64,000 nucleotides of DNA from Ectorhizobium quercum (GCF_026552795.1 NZ_JANFPI010000009.1:119066-183065), one strand, 5' to 3'; counted from the stretch's first letter, positions 16,841 to 26,406 are shown. Numbers and translations are program-made. The notes: generated by a model from the letters alone, not told the origin.

Positions 16841-16856
16841 GCTTAAACGTTTAAGC
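16841..16856. promoter_or_regulatory. LacI-family operator
   Basis: GCTTAAACGTTTAAGC is a perfect 16-bp palindrome with the central CG typical of LacI/GalR operators. It lies directly downstream of the promoter and 20 bases before the regulator's ATG, which points to autorepression and control of the whole operon behind it. Confidence 0.75.
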
Positions 16857-16876
16857 GAGTGCGTGGACGCTCCCCT

Positions 16877-17917
16877 ATGCCGCCCCAGAAACAAGCCGCC
16901 AATCTTGGCGACATCGCCCGTGCGCTCGGCGTTTCGGTCGCCACCGTCTCGAACGCCCTGTCCGGCAAGGGCCGGGTTTCGGCGAGCCTCGTGCCGCGCG
17001 TGCGGGAAATGGCCGACCGGATGGGCTATGTGCCCTCGCTCGCCGGCCGGGCCCTGCGCACCGGGCGCACGGGCGTTCTCGGCCTCGTTCTTCCCGACAT
17101 CGCCAATCCGCTCTTTCCGCAGATCGCGCAGGCGATCGAGTTCGCCGCCGGTTCGGCGGGCTACGGCACGCTGATCGGCGATTCGCGCGGCGATTCCGCC
17201 GTCCAGACGGAGGCGATCCACCGGCTGGTCGAGCGCGGCGTCGACGGGCTGGTCGTCGTTCCGCGCCGCGGCACGCGCATTTCCGATGCGGACTGTCCGG
17301 TCGCCGTCATCGACAGTCCCTCGACGCCGGGCAACACGGTCTCCGCCGATCACCGGCAGGGCGGCGCGCTGGTCGGCGCGCATCTGGCCGCGCTCGGCCA
17401 CCGCCGGGTGCTGCTGCTCGGCAACAATCCGGCCTCGGCCGTGCAGAACGACCGCCTCGACGGCATGCGCGACGCCCTGTCCGGCCATGCCGAGGTCGAG
17501 GTGCTGTGGATCGAGCCCTATGAGCGCGAGCGCGAGCCCGGCAGCCTGCTCGATCTGGCCGGGCACGTCGCCGCCGGCGTGACGGCGGTGGCGGCCGTTT
17601 CCGACCTGCATGCGCTGCGGGCCGTCACCGAGCTGCATCGCGCCGGCCATCGCGTTCCCGAGGATGTCAGCGTCACCGGCTTCGACGACCTGTCCTGGTC
17701 GGGCGCCATCACGCCGGCCCTGACCACCGTGCGCGCCGACATGCTGCGGATTGCGACGATCGCCGTTTCCTCGCTGGTGCGCGTCATCGAGGGCAAGGAC
17801 GAGGCGCCGGACGGCTTCGTCGTTTCCACCGATGCGACGCGCGTGCCCATGTCGCTGGTCGTGCGTCAGACCAGCGGACCCGTTCGCCGGACATCATACG
17901 AAGAAACGACAAGATAA
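16877..17917 (+). CDS. LacI-family transcriptional regulator
   Basis: DNA-binding repressor, 346 residues. The N-terminal helix-turn-helix LGDIARALGVSVATVSNALSG is followed by the hinge GYVPSLAGRALRTGRT and a periplasmic-binding-protein-like effector domain. I use the ATG at 16877; GTG codons at 16859 and 16863 are possible but would overlap the operator region more closely. It is the first gene of the operon and ends 19 bases before the binding-protein gene. The inducer is probably the transported compound or a breakdown product. Confidence 0.92.
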   Translation: MPPQKQAANLGDIARALGVSVATVSNALSGKGRVSASLVPRVREMADRMGYVPSLAGRALRTGRTGVLGLVLPDIANPLFPQIAQAIEFAAGSAGYGTLIGDSRGDSAVQTEAIHRLVERGVDGLVVVPRRGTRISDADCPVAVIDSPSTPGNTVSADHRQGGALVGAHLAALGHRRVLLLGNNPASAVQNDRLDGMRDALSGHAEVEVLWIEPYEREREPGSLLDLAGHVAAGVTAVAAVSDLHALRAVTELHRAGHRVPEDVSVTGFDDLSWSGAITPALTTVRADMLRIATIAVSSLVRVIEGKDEAPDGFVVSTDATRVPMSLVVRQTSGPVRRTSYEETTR

Positions 17918-17936
17918 GATAAGAAGGAGCAGGAAC

Positions 17937-18956
17937 ATGCTGAAGACAGTGATTGCCGCATCGGCGCTGGCGTTCGCCGCCGTCCAGGCTCAGGCTCAGG
18001 ACAGGACGCTCACCATTTCCGTCTATGCCTTCGCGCAGGACGAATACAAGGAAATCCTCTATGCGCCCTTCGAGGAGAAGTGCGGCTGCAAGCTGGTCGT
18101 CGAGACCGGCAACAGCGTCGAGCGCCTCGCCAAGATGGAGGCCAACCGGGCCAATCCGGTGATCGACATGGCGGTCGTCTCGATGGCGGACGCGCTCCAG
18201 GCCTCGCGCGCCGGGCTGATCGACACGATCGATACGGCCAGGCTCGGCAATTTCGACAAGCTCTACGATATCGCCAAAGACCCGAACGGCGACGGCATGA
18301 GCGTCGGCTATACGTTCTACTCCACCTCGATCGTCTACCGCACCGACAAGATGACGATCGAAAGCTGGGCCGACCTGCTGAAGCCGGAGTATGTCGGCCA
18401 CGTCGCCTTTCCGAACGTCACCACCAACCAGGGCCCGCCGGCGCTCTACATGCTGGGCAAGGCGCTCGGCAAGGAAAGCCCGGACCTGAAGGAGGCGATT
18501 GCCGCCGTCGGCGAGAACAAGGACGATATCGTCACCTTCTACGTCCGCTCGTCGCAGCTCGTGCAGCTCATGCAGCAGGAGGAAATCTGGGCCGCCCCGA
18601 TCGGCCGCTTCTCCTGGGCGCCCTTCACAAGGCTCGACCTGCCGCTCGCCTGGGCGACGCCGAAGGAAGGCCAGACGGGCGGCATGAACGTCATGGTTCT
18701 GGCCAAGGGCGCGAAGAACCCGGATCTGGCGCTGGAATTCATGGACTTCTGGCTTTCCACCGAGGTGCAGGCCAAGCTGGCCGAAAAGCTGGTGGACAGC
18801 CCGGCGAACAGGGAGGTTGAGGTTTCCGGCGCGGTGGCCGAAAACATCACCTATGGCGAGGAGACCGCCCGCAGCCTCGATCTCATCCCCTCCGCCGTGG
18901 CGCTCGACAATCGCGACGCCTGGCTGAAGGAATGGAACGCCAGCGTCGGCCAGTAA
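17937..18956 (+). CDS. ABC transporter substrate-binding protein (spermidine/putrescine type)
   Basis: Periplasmic binding protein of 339 residues with a signal peptide (residues 1-21, cleavage probably after AQA). It belongs to the PotD/iron-type class, beginning TLTISVYAFAQDEYKEIL after cleavage. An AAGGAG site precedes the ATG by 10 bases. The ligand cannot be read off; the nucleoside hydrolase and adenine deaminase in the same operon suggest a purine nucleoside or related compound rather than a polyamine. Confidence 0.88.
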   Translation: MLKTVIAASALAFAAVQAQAQDRTLTISVYAFAQDEYKEILYAPFEEKCGCKLVVETGNSVERLAKMEANRANPVIDMAVVSMADALQASRAGLIDTIDTARLGNFDKLYDIAKDPNGDGMSVGYTFYSTSIVYRTDKMTIESWADLLKPEYVGHVAFPNVTTNQGPPALYMLGKALGKESPDLKEAIAAVGENKDDIVTFYVRSSQLVQLMQQEEIWAAPIGRFSWAPFTRLDLPLAWATPKEGQTGGMNVMVLAKGAKNPDLALEFMDFWLSTEVQAKLAEKLVDSPANREVEVSGAVAENITYGEETARSLDLIPSAVALDNRDAWLKEWNASVGQ

Positions 18957-18966
18957 TGGTCCGAAC

Positions 18967-19004
18967 GTCGCCCGGCCCGGCCCTGCAAGCCTGCGCCGGG
19001 CGAC
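18967..19004 (+). terminator. Intercistronic hairpin after the binding-protein gene
   Basis: GTCGCCCGGC (18967-18976) pairs perfectly with GCCGGGCGAC (18995-19004), with no T-run behind it. Hairpins of this kind after a binding-protein gene stabilise its mRNA and partly end transcription, so that more binding protein than permease is made. Confidence 0.5.
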
Positions 19005-19057
19005 ATCCCCTTTCCTGAAGGCGGACGCCTTCCCGCACCGGTTTTTCGAGACACGCC

Positions 19058-19885
19058 ATGTTCCAGAACCGTACCGAAGCGCTGCTTCTGGCCCTGCCCG
19101 CGGCCCTGTTCGCGGGGATCGTCTTCCTGATGCCCGTCGTCATCCTTCTGTCGGAAGGCTTTCGCGCCGGCGGTGGCTGGAGCGTTTCCGCCTACACGGA
19201 TTTCTTCGCCGATCCGCTGAACCGCACCGTCTTCTGGCGCACGCTGCGGCTCGGCGCCGAGGTGACGGTGGTCGCCGCCGTCCTCGGCTATGCGGCGGCC
19301 TTCGCCATCGTCGCGCTGCCGGCCACCTCGAAGGGGCGGATGATCGGCCTCGTCATGCTGCCGATGATGATCTCGCCGGTCGCCCGCACCTATGCCTGGA
19401 TCGTCATCCTCGGGCGCACCGGCATCGTCAACCAGGCGCTTCAGGGCATCGGGCTGACGGACGGGCCGCTGCGCATTCTCTTCACCGAGACGGCGGTCTT
19501 CATCGGCCTCCTGCAACTGTTCCTGCCGCTGATGATCATTTCGCTGATCTCGGCGCTGGAAAACCTGCCGAAGGACGTCATCGCGGCGGCGCGGGTGCTC
19601 GGCGCCGGCTGGCTGCGGATCTTCTGGAAGATCGTGCTGCCGCTGACCCGGGAAGGGCTGGTGATCGGCGGCACGCTGGTCTTCACCGGCTCGCTGACGG
19701 CCTACATCACCCCCGCCATTCTCGGCGGCTCCAAGGTTCTGATGCTGGAAACGCTGCTCTACCAGCGCGTCACCGTCGCCAACGACTTCGTGTCGGCCAG
19801 CGTCATCGCCCTCATTCTCGTCGTCATGAGCTTCGCGGCCAACATCCTGCTGAAGCGCATCGCAACCGTGAGGGCCGGGTCATGA
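19058..19885 (+). CDS. ABC transporter permease (PotB type)
   Basis: Inner-membrane permease of 275 residues with six hydrophobic segments. The loop that meets the ATPase is visible as AARVLGAGWLRIFWKIVLPLTREG (EAA motif, residues about 180-205). It pairs with the next gene to form the channel. The ATG at 19058 follows a 101-base gap that holds the hairpin. Its stop overlaps the start of the second permease by 4 bases. Confidence 0.9.
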   Translation: MFQNRTEALLLALPAALFAGIVFLMPVVILLSEGFRAGGGWSVSAYTDFFADPLNRTVFWRTLRLGAEVTVVAAVLGYAAAFAIVALPATSKGRMIGLVMLPMMISPVARTYAWIVILGRTGIVNQALQGIGLTDGPLRILFTETAVFIGLLQLFLPLMIISLISALENLPKDVIAAARVLGAGWLRIFWKIVLPLTREGLVIGGTLVFTGSLTAYITPAILGGSKVLMLETLLYQRVTVANDFVSASVIALILVVMSFAANILLKRIATVRAGS

Positions 19886-20661
19886 GCGCGCGTCTTCCCC
19901 TCAACCTCGTCCTCGGGCTCGTCATCGTCTTCCTGATCGGGCCGTTCCTCATCATCGTCGCGGCCTCCTTCTCGGCCGGCGAGACGCTGGCCTTTCCGCC
20001 GCAGGGCTTCTCGCTGCGCTGGATCGCCAAGGTCTTCACGGTGGAGAGTTTCCGCGAAAGCTTCGTCACCTCGATGATCCTCGCCGTCGGCGGCACGCTG
20101 GTCGCGCTCGTCCTCGGCATTCCGGCCTCCTACGCCATGTCGCGCTACCGGCTGCCCTTTTCGGAAACGGTGCGCACCGTGGTGTCCGCCCCGGTCATCG
20201 TGCCCGGCATCATCGTCGGTCTGGCGCTTCTGCGCTATTTCGTCGTGCCGGTCGGCATGCCGATCACGCTGGCGCTTTTCCTCGCCCACACCGCACTGGT
20301 GCTGCCCTATGCGGTTCGCGTCGTCTCGGCCAGCCTCGGCAACCTGCGCTCGGATATCGAGGAGGCCGCCGTGCTGCTCGGCTCGTCCCGGCTGGGCGCC
20401 TTCTTCCGCGTCGTCCTGCCGAACATCCGCGGCGGCATCCTCTCCGCCTTCATCCTCGGCTTCGTGACCAGCTTCAACCAGGTGCCGGTGTCGCTGTTCC
20501 TGTCCGGTCCCGGCGTGCGCACGCTGCCCATCGACATGCTCGGCTACATGGAGATCGTCTTCGATCCGTCGATCGCCGCCCTCTCGTCGCTGCTCGCCTT
20601 CCTGTCGATGGGGATCGTGCTCCTCGCCGAACGTTTCCTCGGATTCTCCCGCTATGTCTGA
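19882..20661 (+). CDS. ABC transporter permease (PotC type)
   Basis: Second channel subunit, 259 residues, six hydrophobic segments, with the EAA loop EEAAVLLGSSRLGAFFRVVLPNIRGG. The ATG at 19882 overlaps the previous stop (ATGA), and its own end overlaps the ATPase gene by 8 bases, so the two permeases and the ATPase are translationally coupled. Confidence 0.9.
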   Translation: MSARLPLNLVLGLVIVFLIGPFLIIVAASFSAGETLAFPPQGFSLRWIAKVFTVESFRESFVTSMILAVGGTLVALVLGIPASYAMSRYRLPFSETVRTVVSAPVIVPGIIVGLALLRYFVVPVGMPITLALFLAHTALVLPYAVRVVSASLGNLRSDIEEAAVLLGSSRLGAFFRVVLPNIRGGILSAFILGFVTSFNQVPVSLFLSGPGVRTLPIDMLGYMEIVFDPSIAALSSLLAFLSMGIVLLAERFLGFSRYV

Positions 20662-21679
20662 TCCCGCCTATCTCTCCCTCGAAAAGCTCCGGCTCTCCTA
20701 CGGCAGCACGGTCGCGGTCGAAAGCCTCGATCTTACCATCGGCAAGGGCGAACTCGTCGCGCTGCTCGGCCCGTCCGGCTGCGGCAAGACCACGACGATG
20801 CGCGCCATCGCCGGGCTTCTCGCCCCCGCCGGCGGGACGATCCGCCTCGACGGGGCCGATATCACCCGCGTCGCGGCCAACCGGCGCCAGATCGGCCTGG
20901 TCTTCCAGTCCTACGCGCTGTTTCCGCACCTGACGGTGTTCGACAACGTCGCCTTCGGCCTCCGGCTCAAGGGGCTGAAGGGCGATGGGCTGCGCGCCAA
21001 GGTCGAGGCGGGGCTGGCGTCGGTCGGGCTTTCGGCCTATGCGGCCCGCAAGCCGCCGGAACTGTCCGGCGGCCAGCAGCAGCGCGTGGCGCTGGCCCGT
21101 TCGATGGTCATGGAGCCGAAGGTGCTGCTGCTCGACGAGCCGCTCTCCAATCTCGACGCCCGCCTGCGCCTCGACATGCGCACCGAGCTTCAGCGGGTGC
21201 AGGCGGAAACCGGCGTGACGATGATCTTCGTCACCCACGATCAGGCCGAGGCGCTGGCGCTGGCCGACCGGATCGTGGTGATGCGCGAGGGCCGGATCGA
21301 GCAGATCGGAACGCCGGAGGAGATCTACAACAGCCCCGCATCGCGCTTCGTCGCCGATTTCGTCGGGTTCGAGAACATCTACGCCATCCGAGACGGCGCG
21401 CTGCATGGGCCGAAGGGCGTCGTGCCGGCCAGCGGCGACCTGCCGCCGGGGGCGGTGGGGCTCGCCTTCCGCCCGCGCCATGTCGCGCTCGGCTCCGGCC
21501 CGCTCGCCGGCATCGTGCGCGGCGTGTCCTTTGCCGGCGGCACGCGCGAATACGTGCTGGAGGCGCCGTTCGGCACGGTCAAGGCCGAGGCCGATGCGTC
21601 GCTGAAGGCCTATGGGCTCGGCGACACCGTCGCCTTCGACCTGCCGGTGGCGCGCGCCGCGCGTCTGGAAAGGGATTGA
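20654..21679 (+). CDS. ABC transporter ATP-binding protein (PotA type)
   Basis: ATPase of the importer, 341 residues. Walker A GPSGCGKTT, signature LSGGQQQRVALARS, Walker B LLLDEPLSNLD and the H-loop VTHDQAEA are present, followed by a C-terminal TOBE domain of the spermidine/Fe3+ importer class. The stop is 5 bases before the ATG of the nucleoside hydrolase. Confidence 0.93.
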   Translation: MSDPAYLSLEKLRLSYGSTVAVESLDLTIGKGELVALLGPSGCGKTTTMRAIAGLLAPAGGTIRLDGADITRVAANRRQIGLVFQSYALFPHLTVFDNVAFGLRLKGLKGDGLRAKVEAGLASVGLSAYAARKPPELSGGQQQRVALARSMVMEPKVLLLDEPLSNLDARLRLDMRTELQRVQAETGVTMIFVTHDQAEALALADRIVVMREGRIEQIGTPEEIYNSPASRFVADFVGFENIYAIRDGALHGPKGVVPASGDLPPGAVGLAFRPRHVALGSGPLAGIVRGVSFAGGTREYVLEAPFGTVKAEADASLKAYGLGDTVAFDLPVARAARLERD

Positions 21680-21684
21680 GCGCG

Positions 21685-22611
21685 ATGGGCGTATGGATCG
21701 ATACCGACATGGGCTTCGACGATATCGCCGCCATTCTGGTGGTGGTGCATCAGGGCCTTGCCATCGACGGCGTTTCGCTGTGCTTCGGCAATACGCATCT
21801 GGAACAGGTGCGCCGCAACGCCGCCGGCGCGGCGCAGGCCTTCGGCTGGCGCTTCCCGTTCCACACCGGCCGGGAAAGGCCGGTGCTGGCGGAGCTCGAA
21901 ACCGCCGCTGCCATTCTCGGCGACACTGGCATTCCGACACTCGGACGCACGCTTCCCGCAGCCGACGACCTGCCGGGCGGCAATGCCTTCCTAGCGCTCG
22001 GCGACTGGCTGGCCGATGGCCACGGCGAAAAGCGCATCCTCGCGCTCGGGCCGCTTTCCAACATCGCGGCTCTGGCGCTGGCGCGGCCCGATCTCGCCGC
22101 GAATATCGACGAACTCGTCTGGATGGGCGGCGGCCTCACCTCCGGCAACCATACGGCTTCGGCGGAATTCAACGCGCTGGCCGATCCGGAAGCGCTCGCC
22201 ATCGTGCTGTCGCACGGCCTGCCGCTGAAGATGGTCGATCTCGATTTCTGCCGCAGGATCCTGTCGACGCCCGACGATGTGACGCCGATCCGCGCGGCGG
22301 GCGGGCGTAATGCCGAATTGCTGGCCGACATGACCGCGGGCTTCATCGACATCGCCATTTCGCGCGGCCGGCCTGCCATGTCGCTCTACGATCCCGCCGC
22401 CGCCGCCGCTTTCGTCCGGCCCGATCTCGTCCGTTACGCGCAGGCCCATGTCGCGGTCGAGCTTGCGGGGTGCCTCACGCGTGGCCGCACCGTGGTCGAG
22501 ACGCGCCCGACCCATGCGGCGTTCAACGCGGCCTATGCCGCCGATTGCGATGTGGAGGCGGTGCGCGCCATCGTGTTCGGCGCGCTCGAAGCCGAGGCGT
22601 CGAAAGCATGA
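21685..22611 (+). CDS. Inosine/uridine-preferring-type nucleoside hydrolase
   Basis: Splits the N-glycosidic bond of ribonucleosides to base and ribose. The 308-residue product begins with the Ca2+-binding signature DTDMGFDD and has ILALGPLSNIAAL and WMGGGL, all family hallmarks. I use the ATG at 21685, with AAGGG 10 bases upstream, over the TTG at 21676. Its stop overlaps the adenine deaminase start (ATGA). It probably acts on the imported compound and feeds free base to the next enzyme. Confidence 0.92.
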   Translation: MGVWIDTDMGFDDIAAILVVVHQGLAIDGVSLCFGNTHLEQVRRNAAGAAQAFGWRFPFHTGRERPVLAELETAAAILGDTGIPTLGRTLPAADDLPGGNAFLALGDWLADGHGEKRILALGPLSNIAALALARPDLAANIDELVWMGGGLTSGNHTASAEFNALADPEALAIVLSHGLPLKMVDLDFCRRILSTPDDVTPIRAAGGRNAELLADMTAGFIDIAISRGRPAMSLYDPAAAAAFVRPDLVRYAQAHVAVELAGCLTRGRTVVETRPTHAAFNAAYAADCDVEAVRAIVFGALEAEASKA

Positions 22612-24395
22612 GCGCCCTGCCGCCAGAACCGTTCGATCTCGCCGACCCGGCGCTGCGGCGCCGCGCGGTCGCCGCCGCCCGCGGCGCGGCCCCCTTCGAC
22701 CGGCTGGTCACGGGTGGCACGCTGGTCGACATGGTGACGGGCGAGCGCCGCGCCGCCGATATCGGCCTCGTCGGGCCGCTGATCGCCTCGGTGCATGCGC
22801 CCGGCAGCCGCAGCGACGCGACCAGCTTCGTCGATGCGGCGGGCGGCTTCGTCGCGCCCGGCCTCATCGATACGCACATGCATGTCGAAAGCTCGATGAT
22901 CACGCCGGCGACCTATGCCGATGCGGTGGTGCCGCGCGGCGTCACCACCGCCGTCTGGGACCCGCACGAGTTCGGCAACGTCCACGGCGTGGCCGGCGTC
23001 GACTGGGCGGTGGAGGCCACGCGCGGCCTGCCGCTGCGCTTCGTCGTGCTGGCGCCGTCCTGCGTGCCCTCCGCGCCGGGGCTGGAGCTGGCCGGAGCCG
23101 ATTTCGATGCACAGGCCGTATCCGCCCTTCTGGCGCGGCCGGAGATCGGCGGCATCGCCGAGGTCATGGCGATGCGCAACGTCATCGACGGCGAGCCGCG
23201 GATGAGCGCCATCGTCGATGCCGGCCTCGCTGCGGGCAAGCCCGTCTGCGGCCATGCCCGCAGCCTGTCCGGCGCCGATCTCCAGGCCTTCATGGCGGCG
23301 GGAATCTCCTCCGACCACGAACTGGTCTCCGGCGACGACCTGATCGCCAAGCTGCGCGCCGGGCTGACCATCGAGCTGCGCGGCTCGCACGACCATCTTC
23401 TGCCGGATTTCGTCGCGGCGCTGAACCGGCTCGGCCACCTGCCGCAGACGGTGACGCTCTGCACCGACGACGTTTTTCCGGACGATCTTCTGAACGGCGG
23501 CGGGCTGGACGATGTGGTGCGCCGGCTGGTGCGCTACGGGCTCAGGCCGGAATGGGCGCTTCAGGCCGCGACCCTCAACGCCGCCCGGCGTCTCGGGCGC
23601 GAGGATCTCGGCCTGATTGCCGCTGGCCGCCGTGCCGATCTGGTCGTTTTCGAGGATCTTGCCGATTTCCGCGTCCGTGCCGTCGTTGCTAACGGCGTTA
23701 CCGTTGCGGAAGGCGGTGCGACGTCGGCCCCCTCGCGTCGCACCGCCACTCATGCTTTCGCCGCCTCGGTCAAGGTCGCGCCGCTGGCGCCCGAAGCGTT
23801 CCGCGTTCCGTCCCGGGGGCGGCGCGTTCGCGTCGCGACCATCGACCGGCCGCGCTTCACTCAATGGGGCTCGGCGGAAACGGAGGTCGCGGACGGTTTC
23901 GTCGTTCCGCCGCCGGGCGCGACGTTGATCGCGGTCGTCCACCGCCACGGCCGGGCGGAAGCCGTGCCGCGCGTCGGTTTCCTGCGCGAATGGGGGGCGT
24001 GGAAAGGGGCCTTCGCCACCACCGTCGCCCATGACAGCCACAACCTCACCGTCTTCGGCGGCAACGAGATCGACATGGCGATCGCCGCCAATGCCGTCAT
24101 CGCCGCCGGCGGCGGCATGGCGGTCGCCGCGGGCGGGCAGGTGCGGGCGCTTCTGCCGCTGCCGGTCTCCGGCCTCGTGTCGGAAGCGCCGCTCGCCGAC
24201 GTGGCGGAAGGCTTCGCGGCGCTGCGGGCGGCGATGGACGATGTGGTCGAATGGCAGCCGCCCTATCTGGTGTTCAAGGCCTGCTTCGGCGCGACGCTGG
24301 CCTGCAATGCCGGCCCGCACCAGACCGACCGGGGCATTGCCGATGTCGCGACCGGCCGCGTGCTGGCATCGCCCGTGCTCGACATCCTGGAGTGA
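22608..24395 (+). CDS. ade: Adenine deaminase
   Basis: Metal-dependent amidohydrolase turning adenine into hypoxanthine and ammonia. The 595-residue length and domain layout fit Ade: metal ligands in PGLIDTHMHVESSM (residues about 85-98), the DPHEFGNVHG stretch, GHAR, SSDHE and CTDD, then the C-terminal Ade domain with AVAAGG. The start overlaps the nucleoside hydrolase stop. It places adenine or an N6-modified adenine in this pathway. Confidence 0.94.
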   Translation: MSALPPEPFDLADPALRRRAVAAARGAAPFDRLVTGGTLVDMVTGERRAADIGLVGPLIASVHAPGSRSDATSFVDAAGGFVAPGLIDTHMHVESSMITPATYADAVVPRGVTTAVWDPHEFGNVHGVAGVDWAVEATRGLPLRFVVLAPSCVPSAPGLELAGADFDAQAVSALLARPEIGGIAEVMAMRNVIDGEPRMSAIVDAGLAAGKPVCGHARSLSGADLQAFMAAGISSDHELVSGDDLIAKLRAGLTIELRGSHDHLLPDFVAALNRLGHLPQTVTLCTDDVFPDDLLNGGGLDDVVRRLVRYGLRPEWALQAATLNAARRLGREDLGLIAAGRRADLVVFEDLADFRVRAVVANGVTVAEGGATSAPSRRTATHAFAASVKVAPLAPEAFRVPSRGRRVRVATIDRPRFTQWGSAETEVADGFVVPPPGATLIAVVHRHGRAEAVPRVGFLREWGAWKGAFATTVAHDSHNLTVFGGNEIDMAIAANAVIAAGGGMAVAAGGQVRALLPLPVSGLVSEAPLADVAEGFAALRAAMDDVVEWQPPYLVFKACFGATLACNAGPHQTDRGIADVATGRVLASPVLDILE

Positions 24396-24399
24396 TCCG

Positions 24400-25563
24400 A
24401 TGAGCGAACCCATAGCAGACGATCTTCCGTTCCTGACGGCATTGCGCCGCGATCTTCATGCCCATCCGGAACTGGGCTTCGAGGAGGAACGCACGGCCGG
24501 CATCGTCGCCCGCCTGCTGGAAGAGGCCGGCATTGCCGTCCATCGCGGCCTCGGCGGCACCGGCGTCGTCGGCACGCTGCGGGCCGGCAGCGGCACGCGC
24601 GCCATCGGCCTGCGCGCCGACATGGATGCGCTGGCCATGCCGGAAACGGCGGACCGGCCCTACAAGTCGAAATTCGCGGGCAGGATGCACGCCTGCGGCC
24701 ATGACGGTCATACCACGCTTCTCATCGGCGCGGCGCGGGCGCTTGCGAAAAGCCGGAACTTCTCCGGTACGGTGCATTTCATCTTCCAGCCTGCCGAGGA
24801 AGGGCTGGGCGGCGCGCGGCGGATGGTGGAGGACGGGCTTTTCCGGCTCTTTCGCTGCGACGCGGTCTACGGGCTGCACAACATGCCGGGCCTCGACCCG
24901 GATGAGATCGCCGTGGTCGAGGGGCCGCAGCTCGCCTCCTCCGACAGCTGGCACGTGACGTTGCGGGGCATGGGCACGCACGGCGCCAAGCCGCATCTGG
25001 GGCGTGACCCGATCACCGCCGCCGGCACGTTCCTCGCCGCATTGCAAACCATCGTCGGGCGGGTGGTGGACCCGCTCCAGCCCGCCGTCGTCAGCGCCTG
25101 CTCGGTGCAGGCCGGCAATCCCAAGGCGCTCAACGTCATCCCGGACATGGTGGAGATCGGCGGCACGGCGCGGGCCTATTCGCCTCAGGTGCGCGACCAG
25201 CTCGAGGAAGAGATCGGCAGGCTGGCGCAGGGCACGGCGGCGATGTTCGCCCTAGGCGCCGAATACCGTTTCCAGCGGCGCATTCCGCCGGTCGTCAACC
25301 ATCCTGACGCCACGTCCCGGGCGCTTGGCGCCGCCCGCGACGTGTTCGGAGACAAGGTGCGGACCGCCTTTCCGCCTTCGACGGCGGGCGACGACTTCGC
25401 CTTCTTCGGCCAGCAGGCGCCGGCCTGCTATGTCTGGCTCGGAAACGGCCCGGCCGTCGATGGCGCGCTGCACCACAATACGGCCTATGATTTCAACGAC
25501 GCGTCGATCGGCCCCGGCGTCCGTTTCTGGACGCGGCTCGTCGAGCGGGAACTGGCGGGTTAG
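24400..25563 (+). CDS. M20-family amidohydrolase
   Basis: Zinc-dependent amidohydrolase of the hippurate hydrolase/IAA-amino-acid hydrolase class, 387 residues. Seen are the metal-site motifs RADMDAL, MHACGHDGHT, FQPAEEG and a C-terminal STAGDDF. The start is 4 bases after the adenine deaminase stop, so it belongs to the same operon. Its substrate is unclear: it could remove an N-acyl or carbamoyl group from the imported compound or from a ring-opened product. Confidence 0.88.
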   Translation: MSEPIADDLPFLTALRRDLHAHPELGFEEERTAGIVARLLEEAGIAVHRGLGGTGVVGTLRAGSGTRAIGLRADMDALAMPETADRPYKSKFAGRMHACGHDGHTTLLIGAARALAKSRNFSGTVHFIFQPAEEGLGGARRMVEDGLFRLFRCDAVYGLHNMPGLDPDEIAVVEGPQLASSDSWHVTLRGMGTHGAKPHLGRDPITAAGTFLAALQTIVGRVVDPLQPAVVSACSVQAGNPKALNVIPDMVEIGGTARAYSPQVRDQLEEEIGRLAQGTAAMFALGAEYRFQRRIPPVVNHPDATSRALGAARDVFGDKVRTAFPPSTAGDDFAFFGQQAPACYVWLGNGPAVDGALHHNTAYDFNDASIGPGVRFWTRLVERELAG

Positions 25564-25593
25564 GGTCCGGGAATGTTCTTGGGTGTGCCCGCT

Positions 25594-26256
25594 TCAGGCG
25601 CGCGGCGGTGTCGCGCGGGCGCGCAGCGTGTCCTCGGGCGTGCCGGTGCTGGTGGCCGCGACGTGGAAGAACGCCTTGACGAGATCGCGGGTCTGGAAAG
25701 CGATGCCGTTGACGCCCAGGTTGCGGTTGAAGCCGAGCGGATTGCCGGCGCGGTCGACCTGAACGTGCAGGCCGAAGAACATCTGGTCGTAGGAGCGGCT
25801 GAGCGGTTTCAGGAAATGGGTCGTGTCCGAGGTGTCGAGCTGGCCGGAGAAATTCGCGAGGAAGACCTGGACCAGATCGTATCTGTCATGTTCGTAATCG
25901 GTAATGATCTCGCCGAACTTGCAGGCGCCCAGATGCGGGGCGCTGAGCAGGGTGGCGGCGCGCACGGCCTTGTGGAGCGTGTGGCCGGAGGGCAGCTTGG
26001 CGGTGATGCGCTTGCAGGTCTCCTCGCCGATCAGCGCAAGGTTCTCCCGCGTGGCGTCGGCCACCTCGCCGGCGGTCATGTCGTCGGTGATCTGCCGCAG
26101 CTTGCGGATCGCGACCTTTTCGCCATAGAACCAGTGGCCGTAGCGGGAGGGTGCCGGCGTGGCCGCCTGCTTGTGCTCGACGACCGCCTTCGGCGGGGCC
26201 TTGCGGCGACCCTCCGGTTTTGCCGATCGCCCGGAAAGCATTGCAACGTTGTTCAT
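25594..26256 (-). CDS. Conserved-looking hypothetical protein
   Basis: I do not recognise the family. The 220-residue product has a basic, Ala/Pro-rich leader of about 35 residues and then a compact soluble part starting RYGHWFYGEKVAIRKLRQIT and ending with GVNGIAFQTRDLVKAFFHVA. There is no signal peptide or membrane segment. GGGGA lies 8 bases ahead of the ATG. It is convergent with the purine operon and divergent from the phosphoribosyltransferase gene. Confidence 0.75.
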   Translation of the reverse strand: MNNVAMLSGRSAKPEGRRKAPPKAVVEHKQAATPAPSRYGHWFYGEKVAIRKLRQITDDMTAGEVADATRENLALIGEETCKRITAKLPSGHTLHKAVRAATLLSAPHLGACKFGEIITDYEHDRYDLVQVFLANFSGQLDTSDTTHFLKPLSRSYDQMFFGLHVQVDRAGNPLGFNRNLGVNGIAFQTRDLVKAFFHVAATSTGTPEDTLRARATPPRA

Positions 26257-26406
26257 GCTGTTCCCCGTCGTTCCTGGGTTCGTCCACCGGATTCTAGCGG
26301 GGGCTGGTTAACAGAACGCAAATCCGGTGCGGTGGCCGTTAAGATTTCGCGCGGCCCATCGTTCCGCGCGCCAGACGAGGCCATAGACGAAAAGGAATGA
26401 CCGCCC

